A DNA stretch of 8,029 nt from Pseudomonas sp. (GCF_030147005.1 NZ_JASLAW010000109.1:1-8029); one strand, 5' to 3'; shown: positions 1 through 6,539, counted from the first letter of the stretch. The notes: generated from the sequence alone by a model not told the origin. Program-made: numbers and translations.

Positions 1-1
1 T

Positions 2-469
2 GTGCTGTACAGCGCCTCGACGGTGTATCACAGCGTGCGGGGGCGGCGAAAAGAGATCATGCAAAAGGTCGATCACTTTTCGATCTACCTGTTGATCGCC
101 GGCAGCTACACACCGTTTTGCCTGGTGACGCTGCACGGGCCGTGGGGCTGGTCGCTGTTCGGGATTGTGTGGGGGCTGGCGGTGATCGGCATTTTGCAGG
201 AGATCAAGCCACGCTCGGAGGCGCGCATCCTGTCAATCGTGATCTATGCGGTGATGGGCTGGATCGTGCTGGTGGCGGTCAAGCCGCTGATGGCGGCGCT
301 GGGCACGGCCGGGTTTATCTGGCTGGCGTCGGGCGGGGTGCTGTATACCGTCGGCATTATCTTTTTTGCCCTGGAAGACCGCTTGCGCCATTCCCACGGG
401 ATCTGGCACTTGTTTGTGATCGGCGGCAGCCTGCTGCATTTTGTGGCGATCATGCATTACGTACTTTGA
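2..469 (+). CDS. Hemolysin III / TrhA family membrane protein (5'-truncated)
   Basis: The 3' part (155 codons) of an integral inner-membrane protein of the hemolysin III/YqfA/TrhA family, the bacterial relatives of PAQR (adiponectin/progestin) receptors. The true start lies before the window, since family members are about 200-220 residues. In the visible part the PAQR zinc-site motifs are all present: SxxxH (S6-H10 of the visible fragment), an Asp in the next helix (D24, followed by a conserved stretch around SIYLLIAGSYTPF) and HxxxH near the C terminus (H132, H136, in HGIWH). Several hydrophobic helices separate them. In PAQR proteins these residues bind zinc and may give a hydrolase-like (ceramidase-type) centre; in bacteria the family has been linked to membrane energetics and lipid homeostasis, and 'hemolysin' is largely a historical label. 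The gene is convergent with the LysR gene, whose stop lies 12 bp away, so there is no room for a separate terminator. Confidence 0.9.
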   Translation: MLYSASTVYHSVRGRRKEIMQKVDHFSIYLLIAGSYTPFCLVTLHGPWGWSLFGIVWGLAVIGILQEIKPRSEARILSIVIYAVMGWIVLVAVKPLMAALGTAGFIWLASGGVLYTVGIIFFALEDRLRHSHGIWHLFVIGGSLLHFVAIMHYVL

Positions 470-481
470 ATGCGGGTGTTC

Positions 482-1384
482 CTAGAGGCGGTCGAGCCAT
501 TCACAGGCGCGGTTGCCAAAGATCTCCAGCAGCTTGGCCAGCATATGCGGCGGTGGCTCGTTGGCGCGGGTCAGGGCGTAGAGGGTGATCGGCAGCGGCG
601 GTGTCAGCGTGCGGATGTGGGTGGTGGCCGTTGAGGCACCGAGCGCGGTAAACGGATCGATCACGGTCAGGCCGGCGCCGGATTCGACCATCGCACGGGC
701 CAGGGAATAGGTTTGCACCGAGATCGTCACCCGTGGCGCCGGGTCGACATTTTCCAGGTAGCTGCCCAGCTTCGCCGCCAGCGGGTCGGCGCTGGACAGG
801 CCGATCAACGGCGCACCGGCCAGCTCGGCCAACGGCAGGGGCTGATGCTGTTCGGCCTCCGACCAATAGCCCTTGGACGCCAGCGCCACCAGTACGCCGT
901 TGGCCAGTACCTGAGTGGTGAGCCCAGGGTGGCCGGAGAAATTGAGCGTCAACGCCAGGTCAATCTCGCGCATCAACAGCTTTTGCACCAACTCGCGGCT
1001 ATGGTCGCTGGACAGCTCGCAGGCGATGTCCGGGTAATCGCGTTTCCATTCAAGAATCGAAGGCGGCAGCAGTGACAGCGCCAGCGCCGGTATCGCGCCG
1101 ATGCGGATGCTTTGCCCAGGTTCACGGCGCAAGCTTTTGGCCAGGCGCCGCACGCCTTGCAGGCTTGCGGTGACTTTCTCGACTTCGCTTTCCAGCGCCA
1201 GGGCTTCGGGCGTGGGCTGCAATTTGCCGCGTACGCGCAGGAACAGCGCAAATCCCAGCTGCAATTCGGCGTGCTGCAACACCTTGGTCACCGCAGGTTG
1301 CGAGACATGCAGCAACTGCGCGGCGGCGCTGATGGAGCCCGTCTGGCGGATGGCCTGGAAGATTTCGATATGACGCAAGCGCAT
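482..1384 (-). CDS. dguR: LysR-type regulator, probable D-glutamate-responsive DguR
   Basis: A 300-residue LysR-family transcriptional regulator. Residues 1-60 form the winged HTH (MRLRHIEIFQAI..., helix-turn-helix about residues 17-40, SISAAAQLLHVSQPAVTKVL). The rest is the two-lobed periplasmic-binding-like effector domain. The start at 1384 gives the canonical LysR N terminus; the reading frame stays open upstream to 1570, but that would overlap the divergent dehydrogenase gene and adds non-LysR sequence. The ribosome site is weak (GGA about 7 bases upstream). Divergent placement next to a D-amino-acid dehydrogenase, RidA and acidic amino-acid binding protein matches the P. aeruginosa dguR-dguABC locus, where DguR activates dguABC in response to D-Glu. 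A LysR-type dyad lies 10 bp upstream of this start, so autoregulation is plausible. The family call is certain; DguR identity is inferred from context and general similarity. Confidence 0.82.
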   Translation of the reverse strand: MRLRHIEIFQAIRQTGSISAAAQLLHVSQPAVTKVLQHAELQLGFALFLRVRGKLQPTPEALALESEVEKVTASLQGVRRLAKSLRREPGQSIRIGAIPALALSLLPPSILEWKRDYPDIACELSSDHSRELVQKLLMREIDLALTLNFSGHPGLTTQVLANGVLVALASKGYWSEAEQHQPLPLAELAGAPLIGLSSADPLAAKLGSYLENVDPAPRVTISVQTYSLARAMVESGAGLTVIDPFTALGASTATTHIRTLTPPLPITLYALTRANEPPPHMLAKLLEIFGNRACEWLDRL

Positions 1385-1391
1385 GACGAGT

Positions 1392-1411
1392 CCATAACCT
1401 TTGTTTATAGG
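1392..1411. promoter_or_regulatory. Candidate LysR-type (DguR) operator, ATAA-N7-TTAT
   Basis: CCATAACCTTTGTTTATAGG contains the perfect interrupted dyad ATAA-N7-TTAT (1394-1408), which also satisfies the LysR T-N11-A rule (T1395, A1407). Outer CC and GG extend the symmetry with a one-base offset, giving an element of about 19-20 bp. A conserved 19-bp DguR motif has been reported among pseudomonads; I cannot compare base by base. The centre (about 1401) is about 92 bp upstream of the dehydrogenase start and 17 bp upstream of the regulator start, suiting both activation of the operon and autorepression. Confidence 0.55.
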
Positions 1412-1428
1412 TGGCCCATCTTTATTCA

Positions 1429-1457
1429 TTGTCGGTGAGCTGTCACCTGCCTCTACG
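1429..1457 (+). promoter_or_regulatory. Weak candidate sigma-70 promoter for the dgu operon
   Basis: TTGTCG (1429-1434) and TCTACG (1452-1457) are separated by 17 bp. The -35 box matches 4/6 and the -10 box only about 3/6 of consensus, as expected for an activator-dependent promoter. The implied start near 1464 would place the LysR dyad at about -63, the usual LysR recognition-site position. This is inference from spacing; the boxes alone would not be convincing. Confidence 0.25.
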
Positions 1458-1492
1458 CTTGAGCCTTCTTCAATCAACGGCGGGAGGCTGGC

Positions 1493-2734
1493 ATGGCCGC
1501 ACAGGTTTGCATCATCGGTGGTGGCGTTATCGGTTTGACGAGTGCGTATGCGCTGGTGCGTGCCGGCCATGCAGTGACGGTGATCGACGCGCGCGACAGC
1601 CTGGGCAGCGAAACCAGTTTCGCCAACGGCGGGCAGTTGTCCTATCGCTATGTCGCGCCCCTGGCGGATGCCGGCGTGCCGCTGCAGGCGATTGGCTGGT
1701 TGCTGCGCGGTGACTCACCCTTGAAATTGCGCCCACGGCTCGACCCCCGGCAATGGCGCTGGATGGCAGCCTTTATGGCCGCCTGTCGGGGTTCGGTGAA
1801 TAAGCGCAATGCAGCGCACTTGTTGCGCCTGGCGTCCCTGAGCCAGGCCACGTTGCAGCAATGGCGCGTGGATGACCGCCTGGAGGGTTTCGATTGGCGC
1901 CGAAATGGCAAGCTGGTGACCTTTCGCCATGGTGCCACCTTCGAGCGTGCGCGCAGCAAGGTCACGGACGTGTCGCTGCAGCAGGTGTTGTGCATGCGCG
2001 ATTGCGCGCGGCTGGAGCCGACATTGGCGGCGGGTGATTTTGTTGGCGGTATCTATACGCCGAACGAGGAGGTCGCCGATTGCCATGCCTTCTGCCAACG
2101 ACTGGCGGCCCGGCTCGAGGCGTCGGGTCGCTGCACTTTTATGCTCGGGCGCAAGGTCACCGGGATCCGCCAGGCCGACGGTGCAGTGCAGGCCATCGAG
2201 TTGGGCGGCGAAGTGATGCCGGTGGAACAACTGGTGCTGGCGGCCGGGCATCGCAGCGCCGAATTGGGCTTGCCGGGGTTGGCGCTGCCGCTGTACCCGC
2301 TCAAGGGCTACAGCCTGAGCGTGCCGATAGGCGCGCAGCACCGGGCGCCGAACCTGAGCATTACCGACTATGACCGCAAGATTGTCTACGCACGTATCGG
2401 CGAGCAGCTGCGGGTCGCCGCCATGGTGGATATCGTTGGGTTCGATACAGGACTTGAACCCAAACGTCTGGCCTTGATGAAGCGCCAGGCCCTGGAGACA
2501 TTTCCCCAGGCCGGCGACTACGCCCACGCGGTGGAATGGGCCGGCATGCGCCCGGCCACGCCGACGGGGGTGCCGCTGATTGGTGCAAGTCGCTATCGCA
2601 ACCTGTGGTTGAACCTCGGCCACGGCGCCCTTGGCTTTACGTTGGCCTGCGGCAGCGGCCAGTTGCTCGCCGAACTCATCGATCAGCGCACGCCTTCCAT
2701 TGATATGCAGGGCCTGACGCCCTGCGCCGCTTGA
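1493..2734 (+). CDS. dguA: FAD-dependent D-amino-acid dehydrogenase (DadA-like), probable D-glutamate dehydrogenase DguA
   Basis: A 413-residue flavoprotein of the DAO/DadA family that oxidatively deaminates D-amino acids to 2-imino acids, passing electrons to the membrane respiratory chain rather than to oxygen. The N terminus has the Rossmann FAD motif IIGGGVIG (residues 7-14) and the acidic residue ending the second strand (D32). DadA signatures follow: NGGQLSYRYVAPLADAG (45-61), GMRPATPTGVPLIG (351-364) and the C-terminal FAD-contacting GHGALGFTLACGSGQLL (376-392). It is slightly shorter than DadA (about 430). GGGAGG at 1482-1487, five bases before the ATG, supports the start. The stop overlaps the next gene's ribosome site, so it is the first gene of an operon with the RidA and binding-protein genes. 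The context matches P. aeruginosa DguA, which prefers D-Glu. The sequence fixes the dehydrogenase class; the preferred substrate is inferred. A paralogous D-Ala dehydrogenase DadA role is less likely because alr/dadX is absent here. Confidence 0.85.
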   Translation: MAAQVCIIGGGVIGLTSAYALVRAGHAVTVIDARDSLGSETSFANGGQLSYRYVAPLADAGVPLQAIGWLLRGDSPLKLRPRLDPRQWRWMAAFMAACRGSVNKRNAAHLLRLASLSQATLQQWRVDDRLEGFDWRRNGKLVTFRHGATFERARSKVTDVSLQQVLCMRDCARLEPTLAAGDFVGGIYTPNEEVADCHAFCQRLAARLEASGRCTFMLGRKVTGIRQADGAVQAIELGGEVMPVEQLVLAAGHRSAELGLPGLALPLYPLKGYSLSVPIGAQHRAPNLSITDYDRKIVYARIGEQLRVAAMVDIVGFDTGLEPKRLALMKRQALETFPQAGDYAHAVEWAGMRPATPTGVPLIGASRYRNLWLNLGHGALGFTLACGSGQLLAELIDQRTPSIDMQGLTPCAA

Positions 2735-2744
2735 GGACACAACC

Positions 2745-3095
2745 ATGACCATCAGCCGAATCCGTAGCAATGAGCGCCTAAGCGGCGCCGTCACCTTCAA
2801 GGACCTGGTGTTCCTCTCGGGCCAGGTTCCGGGCGACGGCCAGGACGTCGCCACCCAGACCCGCGAAGTGCTGGCCAGGATCGATGGGCTGCTGGCCGAG
2901 GCGGGCAGCGACAAGGATCATCTGCTCAATGCAACGATTTACTTGAAGGACATCGGCGCAGGTTTCGCGCCGATGAATGCGGTGTGGTCCGCGTGGCTGT
3001 CGCCGGGCATGGCGCCCACGCGCACCACGCTGCAGGCGGAACTGGCCAGACCGAGTGTGCTGGTGGAAATCAGCGTGATTGCCGTACGTAAATAA
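2745..3095 (+). CDS. dguB: RidA/YjgF-family enamine/imine deaminase, probable DguB
   Basis: A 116-residue RidA-superfamily protein, expected to act as a trimer that hydrolyses reactive enamine/imine intermediates to keto acids plus ammonia. Features seen: the FLSGQVPG segment (residues 23-30), the TxxVLxxIxxLLAEAG helix region (39-54), the catalytic Arg (R93 in APTRTT, where RidA has PARS/PART) and Glu (E109 in VLVEISVIAV). It is somewhat shorter than E. coli RidA (128). The segment after the Arg reads TTLQAEL rather than the usual SCVEV, so the conserved Cys is absent and it belongs to a divergent Rid subgroup. GAGGA (2733-2737), overlapping the upstream stop, is its ribosome site; the gap to dguA is 10 bp, indicating co-transcription. 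Next to an imine-forming dehydrogenase, its likely job is to clear the 2-iminoglutarate type product. A role for P. aeruginosa DguB in D-Glu growth was not established, as I recall. Confidence 0.85.
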   Translation: MTISRIRSNERLSGAVTFKDLVFLSGQVPGDGQDVATQTREVLARIDGLLAEAGSDKDHLLNATIYLKDIGAGFAPMNAVWSAWLSPGMAPTRTTLQAELARPSVLVEISVIAVRK

Positions 3096-3120
3096 CTTCA
3101 AAGACCAACGGAGAATAACA

Positions 3121-4023
3121 ATGAAAAAGATCCTGTTGACCGGCTGCACCCTGGGGCTTTTGTTGGGCGCCCAGGCGTATGGGAACGAACCGCCGCTGAA
3201 CGGTACGTTGAGCAAGATCGCCAGCGCCAAGTCCATTACGTTGGGCTATCGCGACGCATCGGTGCCGTTTTCCTACGTGGGGGACAGCAGCGGCAAACCC
3301 ATGGGCTATTCGGTGGATCTGGCGAGCAGGATCGTTGAGCGCATCCAGCAGAAAACCGGGGTGGCCGCGCTTAACGTGAACTACACCCTGGTGACGTCCC
3401 AGACCCGTATTCCGCTGGTGCAGAACGGCACCGTCGACCTTGAGTGCGGCTCCACTGGCGTGACGGCCGAGCGGCAGAAACAGGTGGCGTTCTCGTACGG
3501 TTTTATCTACGTGAAAGGCCAGTTGCTGACGGCCAGGGACAGTGGCATCAAGGGCTTTGCAGACCTGCAGGGCAAGAACGTGGTGACCACCGCCGGTACC
3601 ACCAACGAACGCTTTCTCAAGCGCTACAACGCCGAGCACAAGGCCGATATGTTCGTGATCAGCGCCAAGGACCATGGCGAAGCGTTCAAGATGCTCGAGA
3701 CCGGCCGCGCGGCGGCATTCTATATGGATGACGCGTTGCTCTATGGCGAACGCGCCAAGGCCAGGGACCCGCACCATTGGGTGGTCGTGGGCGAGGAACA
3801 GTCGCGGGAAATCTACAGCTGCATGGTGCGCAAGGATGACCCGCAGTTCCTGGCGGTGGTCAACGAGACATTGGCGGACCTGTACCGCAGCGGGGAAATC
3901 AACGGGATTTACCAACGCTGGTTTGAACAGCCGATTCCGCCGAAGGGGTTGAACCTGGAATTCCCGATGACCAGCGAACTGAAGGCAATTATCGCCAGGC
4001 CGGTCAGCGACCCGGTGGAGTGA
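3121..4023 (+). CDS. dguC: Periplasmic acidic-amino-acid ABC transporter binding protein, probable DguC
   Basis: A 300-residue family-3 solute-binding protein, close to GltI/AatJ (Glu/Asp binding proteins). The start at 3121 is supported by GGAGA at 3110-3114 and by the Sec signal peptide MKKILLTGCTLGLLLGAQA, probably cleaved after residue 19; the open frame upstream (from 3079) lies in dguB and is not used. Conserved landmarks: YRDASVPFSY (43-52, with R44), TSQTRIPLVQNGT (92-104, with S93 and R96), ECGST (108-112, with S111), ERQKQ (117-121, with R118), GTT (159-161), AKDHGEAFK (182-190, with H185) and MDDALLYGERAKA (202-214). These align with ligand-contacting residues of the Shigella/E. 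coli Glu/Asp binding protein as I recall it. Cysteines 109 and 234 sit where GltI has its cysteine pair, so a disulfide is likely. The residue after ECGST is Gly113, where GltI has Thr. No permease or ATPase gene accompanies it, so it must use one encoded elsewhere (AatQMP in P. aeruginosa). It ends the operon, 25 bp after dguB. Confidence 0.87.
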   Translation: MKKILLTGCTLGLLLGAQAYGNEPPLNGTLSKIASAKSITLGYRDASVPFSYVGDSSGKPMGYSVDLASRIVERIQQKTGVAALNVNYTLVTSQTRIPLVQNGTVDLECGSTGVTAERQKQVAFSYGFIYVKGQLLTARDSGIKGFADLQGKNVVTTAGTTNERFLKRYNAEHKADMFVISAKDHGEAFKMLETGRAAAFYMDDALLYGERAKARDPHHWVVVGEEQSREIYSCMVRKDDPQFLAVVNETLADLYRSGEINGIYQRWFEQPIPPKGLNLEFPMTSELKAIIARPVSDPVE

Positions 4024-4036
4024 TCACACAAAACCC

Positions 4037-4064
4037 AGTGTGGGAGTGGGGTTTGCACGGCGGG
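4037..4064. repeat. Decayed REP-like fragment in the dguC/rsmE convergence
   Basis: The 42-bp gap between the convergent dguC and rsmE stops contains GTGTGGGAGTGGGGTTTGCA followed by CGGCGGGG. This resembles the common Pseudomonas REP type TGTGGGAGCGGGCTTGC but without an intact hairpin or partner. AAACCC (4031-4036) and GGGTTT (4049-4054) can pair around a 12-base loop but lack a T-tract, so a terminator is not supported. Confidence 0.3.
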
Positions 4065-4065
4065 G

Positions 4066-4785
4066 TTAGAAGTCGCCCCACAATTGCTGAGCCACGGACA
4101 GCGCCACCACCGGCGCGGTTTCGGTACGCAATACGCGCGGGCCGAGGCGGGCGGCATGGAAGCCGGCGCCTTGGGCGGTTTCTACTTCGCCGTCGGTCAA
4201 TCCGCCCTCAGGGCCGATCAGAAAGGCCAGGCTCGAAGGCTTGGCATGGCTGACCATCGGCTCGGCCACCGGGTGCAGCACCAGTTTCAGATCGGCGTCG
4301 GTCTGCTTCAGCCAGTCCGCCAGCAACAGCGGCGGGTGAATCACCGGTACCGTTGAGCGCCCGCATTGCTCACAGGCACTGATCGCCACCTGGCGCCAGT
4401 GCAGCAAGCGTTTGTCGGCGCGTTCGTCCTTGAGGCGCACTTCGCAGCGTTCGCTGAAAATCGGGGTGATCGCGTTGACGCCCAGTTCGGTGGCTTTCTG
4501 GATCGCCCAATCCATGCGCTCGCCCCGGGAAAGGCCTTGGCCGAGGTGGATATGCAGCGGCGATTCGGCCTGGCCGTTGAAGCGTTCCGTCAGTTGCACG
4601 GTGACGCGTTTTTTACCGACCTCCAGCAGGCTGCCGAGAAACTCCTGGCCGGAACCGTCGAACAGTTGCACGGCGTCGCCTTCGACCATGCGCAATACGC
4701 GGCTGATGTAATGCGCCTGGGCCTCGGGCAACTCATGGTCGCCGAGGCTCAACGGGGTGTCGGTGAAAAAACGGGACAGTCTCAT
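4066..4785 (-). CDS. rsmE: 16S rRNA (uracil-1498-N3)-methyltransferase RsmE
   Basis: A 239-residue SPOUT-class methyltransferase that methylates N3 of U1498 in 16S rRNA of the 30S subunit, using S-adenosylmethionine. An N-terminal PUA-like domain (about residues 1-70, starting MRLSRFF and including AHYISRVLRMVEGD) is followed by the trefoil-knot domain. Diagnostic motifs are LSRGERMDWAIQKATELGV (85-103), the knot motif IGPEGGLTDGEV (190-201) and LGPRVLRTETA (214-224). Length is normal for the family (about 240). The start at 4785 gives the standard N terminus; its ribosome site is weak (AGAGAA region). It lies downstream of and co-oriented with bioA, with a REPIN in the 159-bp gap. The bioA-rsmE adjacency is also found in P. 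aeruginosa as I recall. It is convergent with dguC. Confidence 0.95.
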   Translation of the reverse strand: MRLSRFFTDTPLSLGDHELPEAQAHYISRVLRMVEGDAVQLFDGSGQEFLGSLLEVGKKRVTVQLTERFNGQAESPLHIHLGQGLSRGERMDWAIQKATELGVNAITPIFSERCEVRLKDERADKRLLHWRQVAISACEQCGRSTVPVIHPPLLLADWLKQTDADLKLVLHPVAEPMVSHAKPSSLAFLIGPEGGLTDGEVETAQGAGFHAARLGPRVLRTETAPVVALSVAQQLWGDF

Positions 4786-4818
4786 TTCTGTTCTCTGAAG
4801 AGGTGTAGGTAGGCGCGA

Positions 4819-4923
4819 GCTTGCTGTGGCGAGGGCGCTTGCTCCCGTTCGACCGCGTAGCAGTCGCTTTTCTTGGGGGCGCTTCGCACCCCGGCGGGAG
4901 CGAGCTCCCTCGCCACAGCAAGC
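4819..4923. repeat. REPIN: inverted pair of REP elements between bioA and rsmE
   Basis: The left arm 4819-4847 is the reverse complement of the right arm 4895-4923 at 27 of 29 positions, with a 47-bp spacer. Each arm carries a REP core like TGTGGCGAGGG-GC-TTGCTCCCG; the right arm's inner hairpin GGGAGC-GA-GCTCCC is perfect, while the left arm's has one mismatch (GGGCGC/GCTCCC). The spacer holds GGGG..GCTTCGC..CCCC, a further small hairpin. This is the standard REPIN layout, mobilised in trans by a RAYT (TnpA-REP) transposase, which is not in this window. When transcribed from bioA it would fold strongly and could stabilise or attenuate the message ahead of rsmE. Confidence 0.85.
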
Positions 4924-4944
4924 CGGCTCTTGCGGGGGCTGGTA

Positions 4945-6351
4945 TCAACCTGGATCACGGAAGCCTGGGTGGAAGCTCTTCGGCACGACAACACTGACGC
5001 TGCTGCGGGTGGCGATATCAATGCCTTCGCTGGCCACGTCGGCAAGGAAGTCAATCTGCTCCGGCGTAATCACGTACGGCGGCAGGAAGTACACCACGCT
5101 GCCCAAGGGCCGCAGCAACGCGCCGCGCTCCAGGGCATGCTCGAACACTTTCAGGCCACGACGTTCCTGCCAGGGGTAGGCGGTCTTGGTGGCTTTGTCC
5201 TGCACCATCTCGATGGCCAGCACCATGCCGGTCTGGCGCACTTCGCTGACGTGCGGGTGGTCCACCAGATGCGCGGTGGAACTGGCCATGCGCTGGGCCA
5301 GCGCCTTGTTGTTTTCGATTACGTTGTCTTCTTCGAAGATATCCAGGGTCGCCAACGCCGCCGCGCACGCCAGCGGGTTGCCGGTGTAGCTGTGGGAATG
5401 CAGGAAGGCGCGCAGGGTTGGGTAGTCGTCGTAGAAGGCGTCGTACACGTCGTCGGTGGTGACCACGGCGGCCAGCGGCAGGTAGCCACCGGTCAAGGCC
5501 TTGGACAGGCACAGGAAGTCCGGGCGGATGCCGGCTTGTTCACAGGCGAACATGCTGCCGGTGCGGCCGAAGCCCACGGCGATTTCGTCGTGGATCAGGT
5601 GCACGCCATAGCGGTCACAGGCTTCGCGCAACAGCTTGAGGTACACCGGGTGATACATGCGCATGCCGCCGGCGCCCTGGATCAGCGGTTCGACGATCAC
5701 GGCGGCGACGCTGTCGTGGTGTTCGGCCAGGGTCTGTTCCATCGCCAGGAACATAGTGCGCGAGTGTTCTTCCCAGCTCATGCCCTCGGGCCGCAGGTAG
5801 CAGTCGGGGCTTGGCACCTTGATAGTGTCGAGCAGCAGCGCCTTGTAGGTTTCGGTAAACAGCGGCACGTCGCCCACCGACATCGCCGCGATGGTTTCGC
5901 CATGGTAGCTGTTGGTCAATGTGACGAAGCGCTTCTTGTTGGGCTGGCCACGGTTGAGCCAATAGTGAAAGCTCATCTTCAGGGCGACTTCGATGCACGA
6001 CGAACCGTTATCGGCGTAGAAGCAGCGGGTCAGGCCTTCGGGCGTCATCGCCACCAGGCGCTCGGACAACTCGATCACCGGCTGATGGCTGAAACCGGCG
6101 AGGATCACGTGTTCCAGCTGGTCGACCTGGTCCTTGATGCGCTGGTTGATGCGCGGGTTGGCGTGGCCGAACACATTCACCCACCAGGAGCTGACGGCAT
6201 CGAGGTAGCGCTTGCCTTCGAAGTCTTCCAGCCATACGCCTTCACCGCGCTTGATCGGGACAAGGGGCAGTTGCTGGTGGTCTTTCATTTGGGTGCAGGG
6301 ATGCCACAGCACCGCGAGGTCGCGTTGCATCCACTGGTTATTCAAGCCCAT
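4945..6351 (-). CDS. bioA: Adenosylmethionine-8-amino-7-oxononanoate aminotransferase BioA
   Basis: A 468-residue class-III PLP aminotransferase that converts 7-keto-8-aminopelargonate (KAPA) to 7,8-diaminopelargonate (DAPA) with S-adenosylmethionine as amino donor, in cytosolic biotin synthesis. BioA-specific signs: HPCTQMKDH near residues 17-25, the SSWWVNVFGHANP stretch (54-66) forming part of the substrate site, DNGSSCIEVALKM (114-126), NSYHGET (147-153), the cofactor aspartate in HDEIAVGFGRTG (D255), the Schiff-base lysine in LSKALTGGYLPL (K284) and SHSYTGNPLACAAA (319-332). The start at 6351 is chosen because AGGAG lies 7 bases upstream and the protein begins at the family's normal N terminus; the frame is open up to 6477 but the extra 42 residues look non-coding. 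No other bio gene is adjacent, as is usual for pseudomonads, where bioBFHCD lies elsewhere. It is probably transcribed toward rsmE. Confidence 0.95.
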   Translation of the reverse strand: MGLNNQWMQRDLAVLWHPCTQMKDHQQLPLVPIKRGEGVWLEDFEGKRYLDAVSSWWVNVFGHANPRINQRIKDQVDQLEHVILAGFSHQPVIELSERLVAMTPEGLTRCFYADNGSSCIEVALKMSFHYWLNRGQPNKKRFVTLTNSYHGETIAAMSVGDVPLFTETYKALLLDTIKVPSPDCYLRPEGMSWEEHSRTMFLAMEQTLAEHHDSVAAVIVEPLIQGAGGMRMYHPVYLKLLREACDRYGVHLIHDEIAVGFGRTGSMFACEQAGIRPDFLCLSKALTGGYLPLAAVVTTDDVYDAFYDDYPTLRAFLHSHSYTGNPLACAAALATLDIFEEDNVIENNKALAQRMASSTAHLVDHPHVSEVRQTGMVLAIEMVQDKATKTAYPWQERRGLKVFEHALERGALLRPLGSVVYFLPPYVITPEQIDFLADVASEGIDIATRSSVSVVVPKSFHPGFRDPG

Positions 6352-6378
6352 CGGTGATCTCCTCGAAGCGGTCCTGCA

Positions 6379-6390
6379 ACCTGCGCAGGT
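6379..6390. promoter_or_regulatory. Perfect 12-bp palindrome in bioA leader
   Basis: ACCTGCGCAGGT is its own reverse complement and lies 28-39 bp upstream of the bioA start codon. It could be a repressor operator or a short RNA hairpin near the ribosome site. It matches no regulator site I recognise. Confidence 0.3.
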
Positions 6391-6539
6391 GAAACAATCG
6401 CGCAAGCCTATGCAATGGTGGCGTGGGTCACAAGCCATTGTCGGGAAATTCGCGGTAAATGCAGGACGGTCTGTCACGTAACCAGGGAATAGTCTTAATT
6501 CGTTGTTAATTTATGATGCATAGCCTTCAGATCGTCTTT

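Noticed and set aside
1385..1570. 62-residue N-terminal extension of the LysR regulator
   Set aside because: It would overlap the divergent dguA gene and its promoter, and the canonical LysR N terminus starts exactly at the ATG at 1384.
1715..2914. Minus-strand open frame of 399 codons across dguA and the start of dguB
   Set aside because: It covers confidently assigned genes on the other strand, is Arg/Gln/His-rich, and has no recognisable motif or ribosome site.
3070..3915. Minus-strand open frame of 281 codons opposite dguC
   Set aside because: It is the complement of a conserved binding-protein gene; no family features.
4030..4060. Possible bidirectional terminator between dguC and rsmE
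   Set aside because: The 6-bp AAACCC/GGGTTT pairing has a 12-base loop and no T-tract on either side; a decayed REP remnant explains the sequence better.
4873..6357. Long open frame (494 codons) on the plus strand opposite bioA
   Set aside because: It is antisense to a clear BioA coding sequence. Its translation is His/Gln/Val/Gly-rich without any domain, as typical of shadow frames in high-GC DNA.
6371..6467. 8-bp inverted repeat GTCCTGCA / TGCAGGAC 81 bp apart, and CAATGG / CCATTG nearby
   Set aside because: Arms this short at this separation are expected by chance in a region of this size.
6352..6477. 42-residue N-terminal extension of BioA
   Set aside because: A good AGGAG site precedes the ATG at 6351, and the extension is Cys/Arg-rich and unlike BioA.
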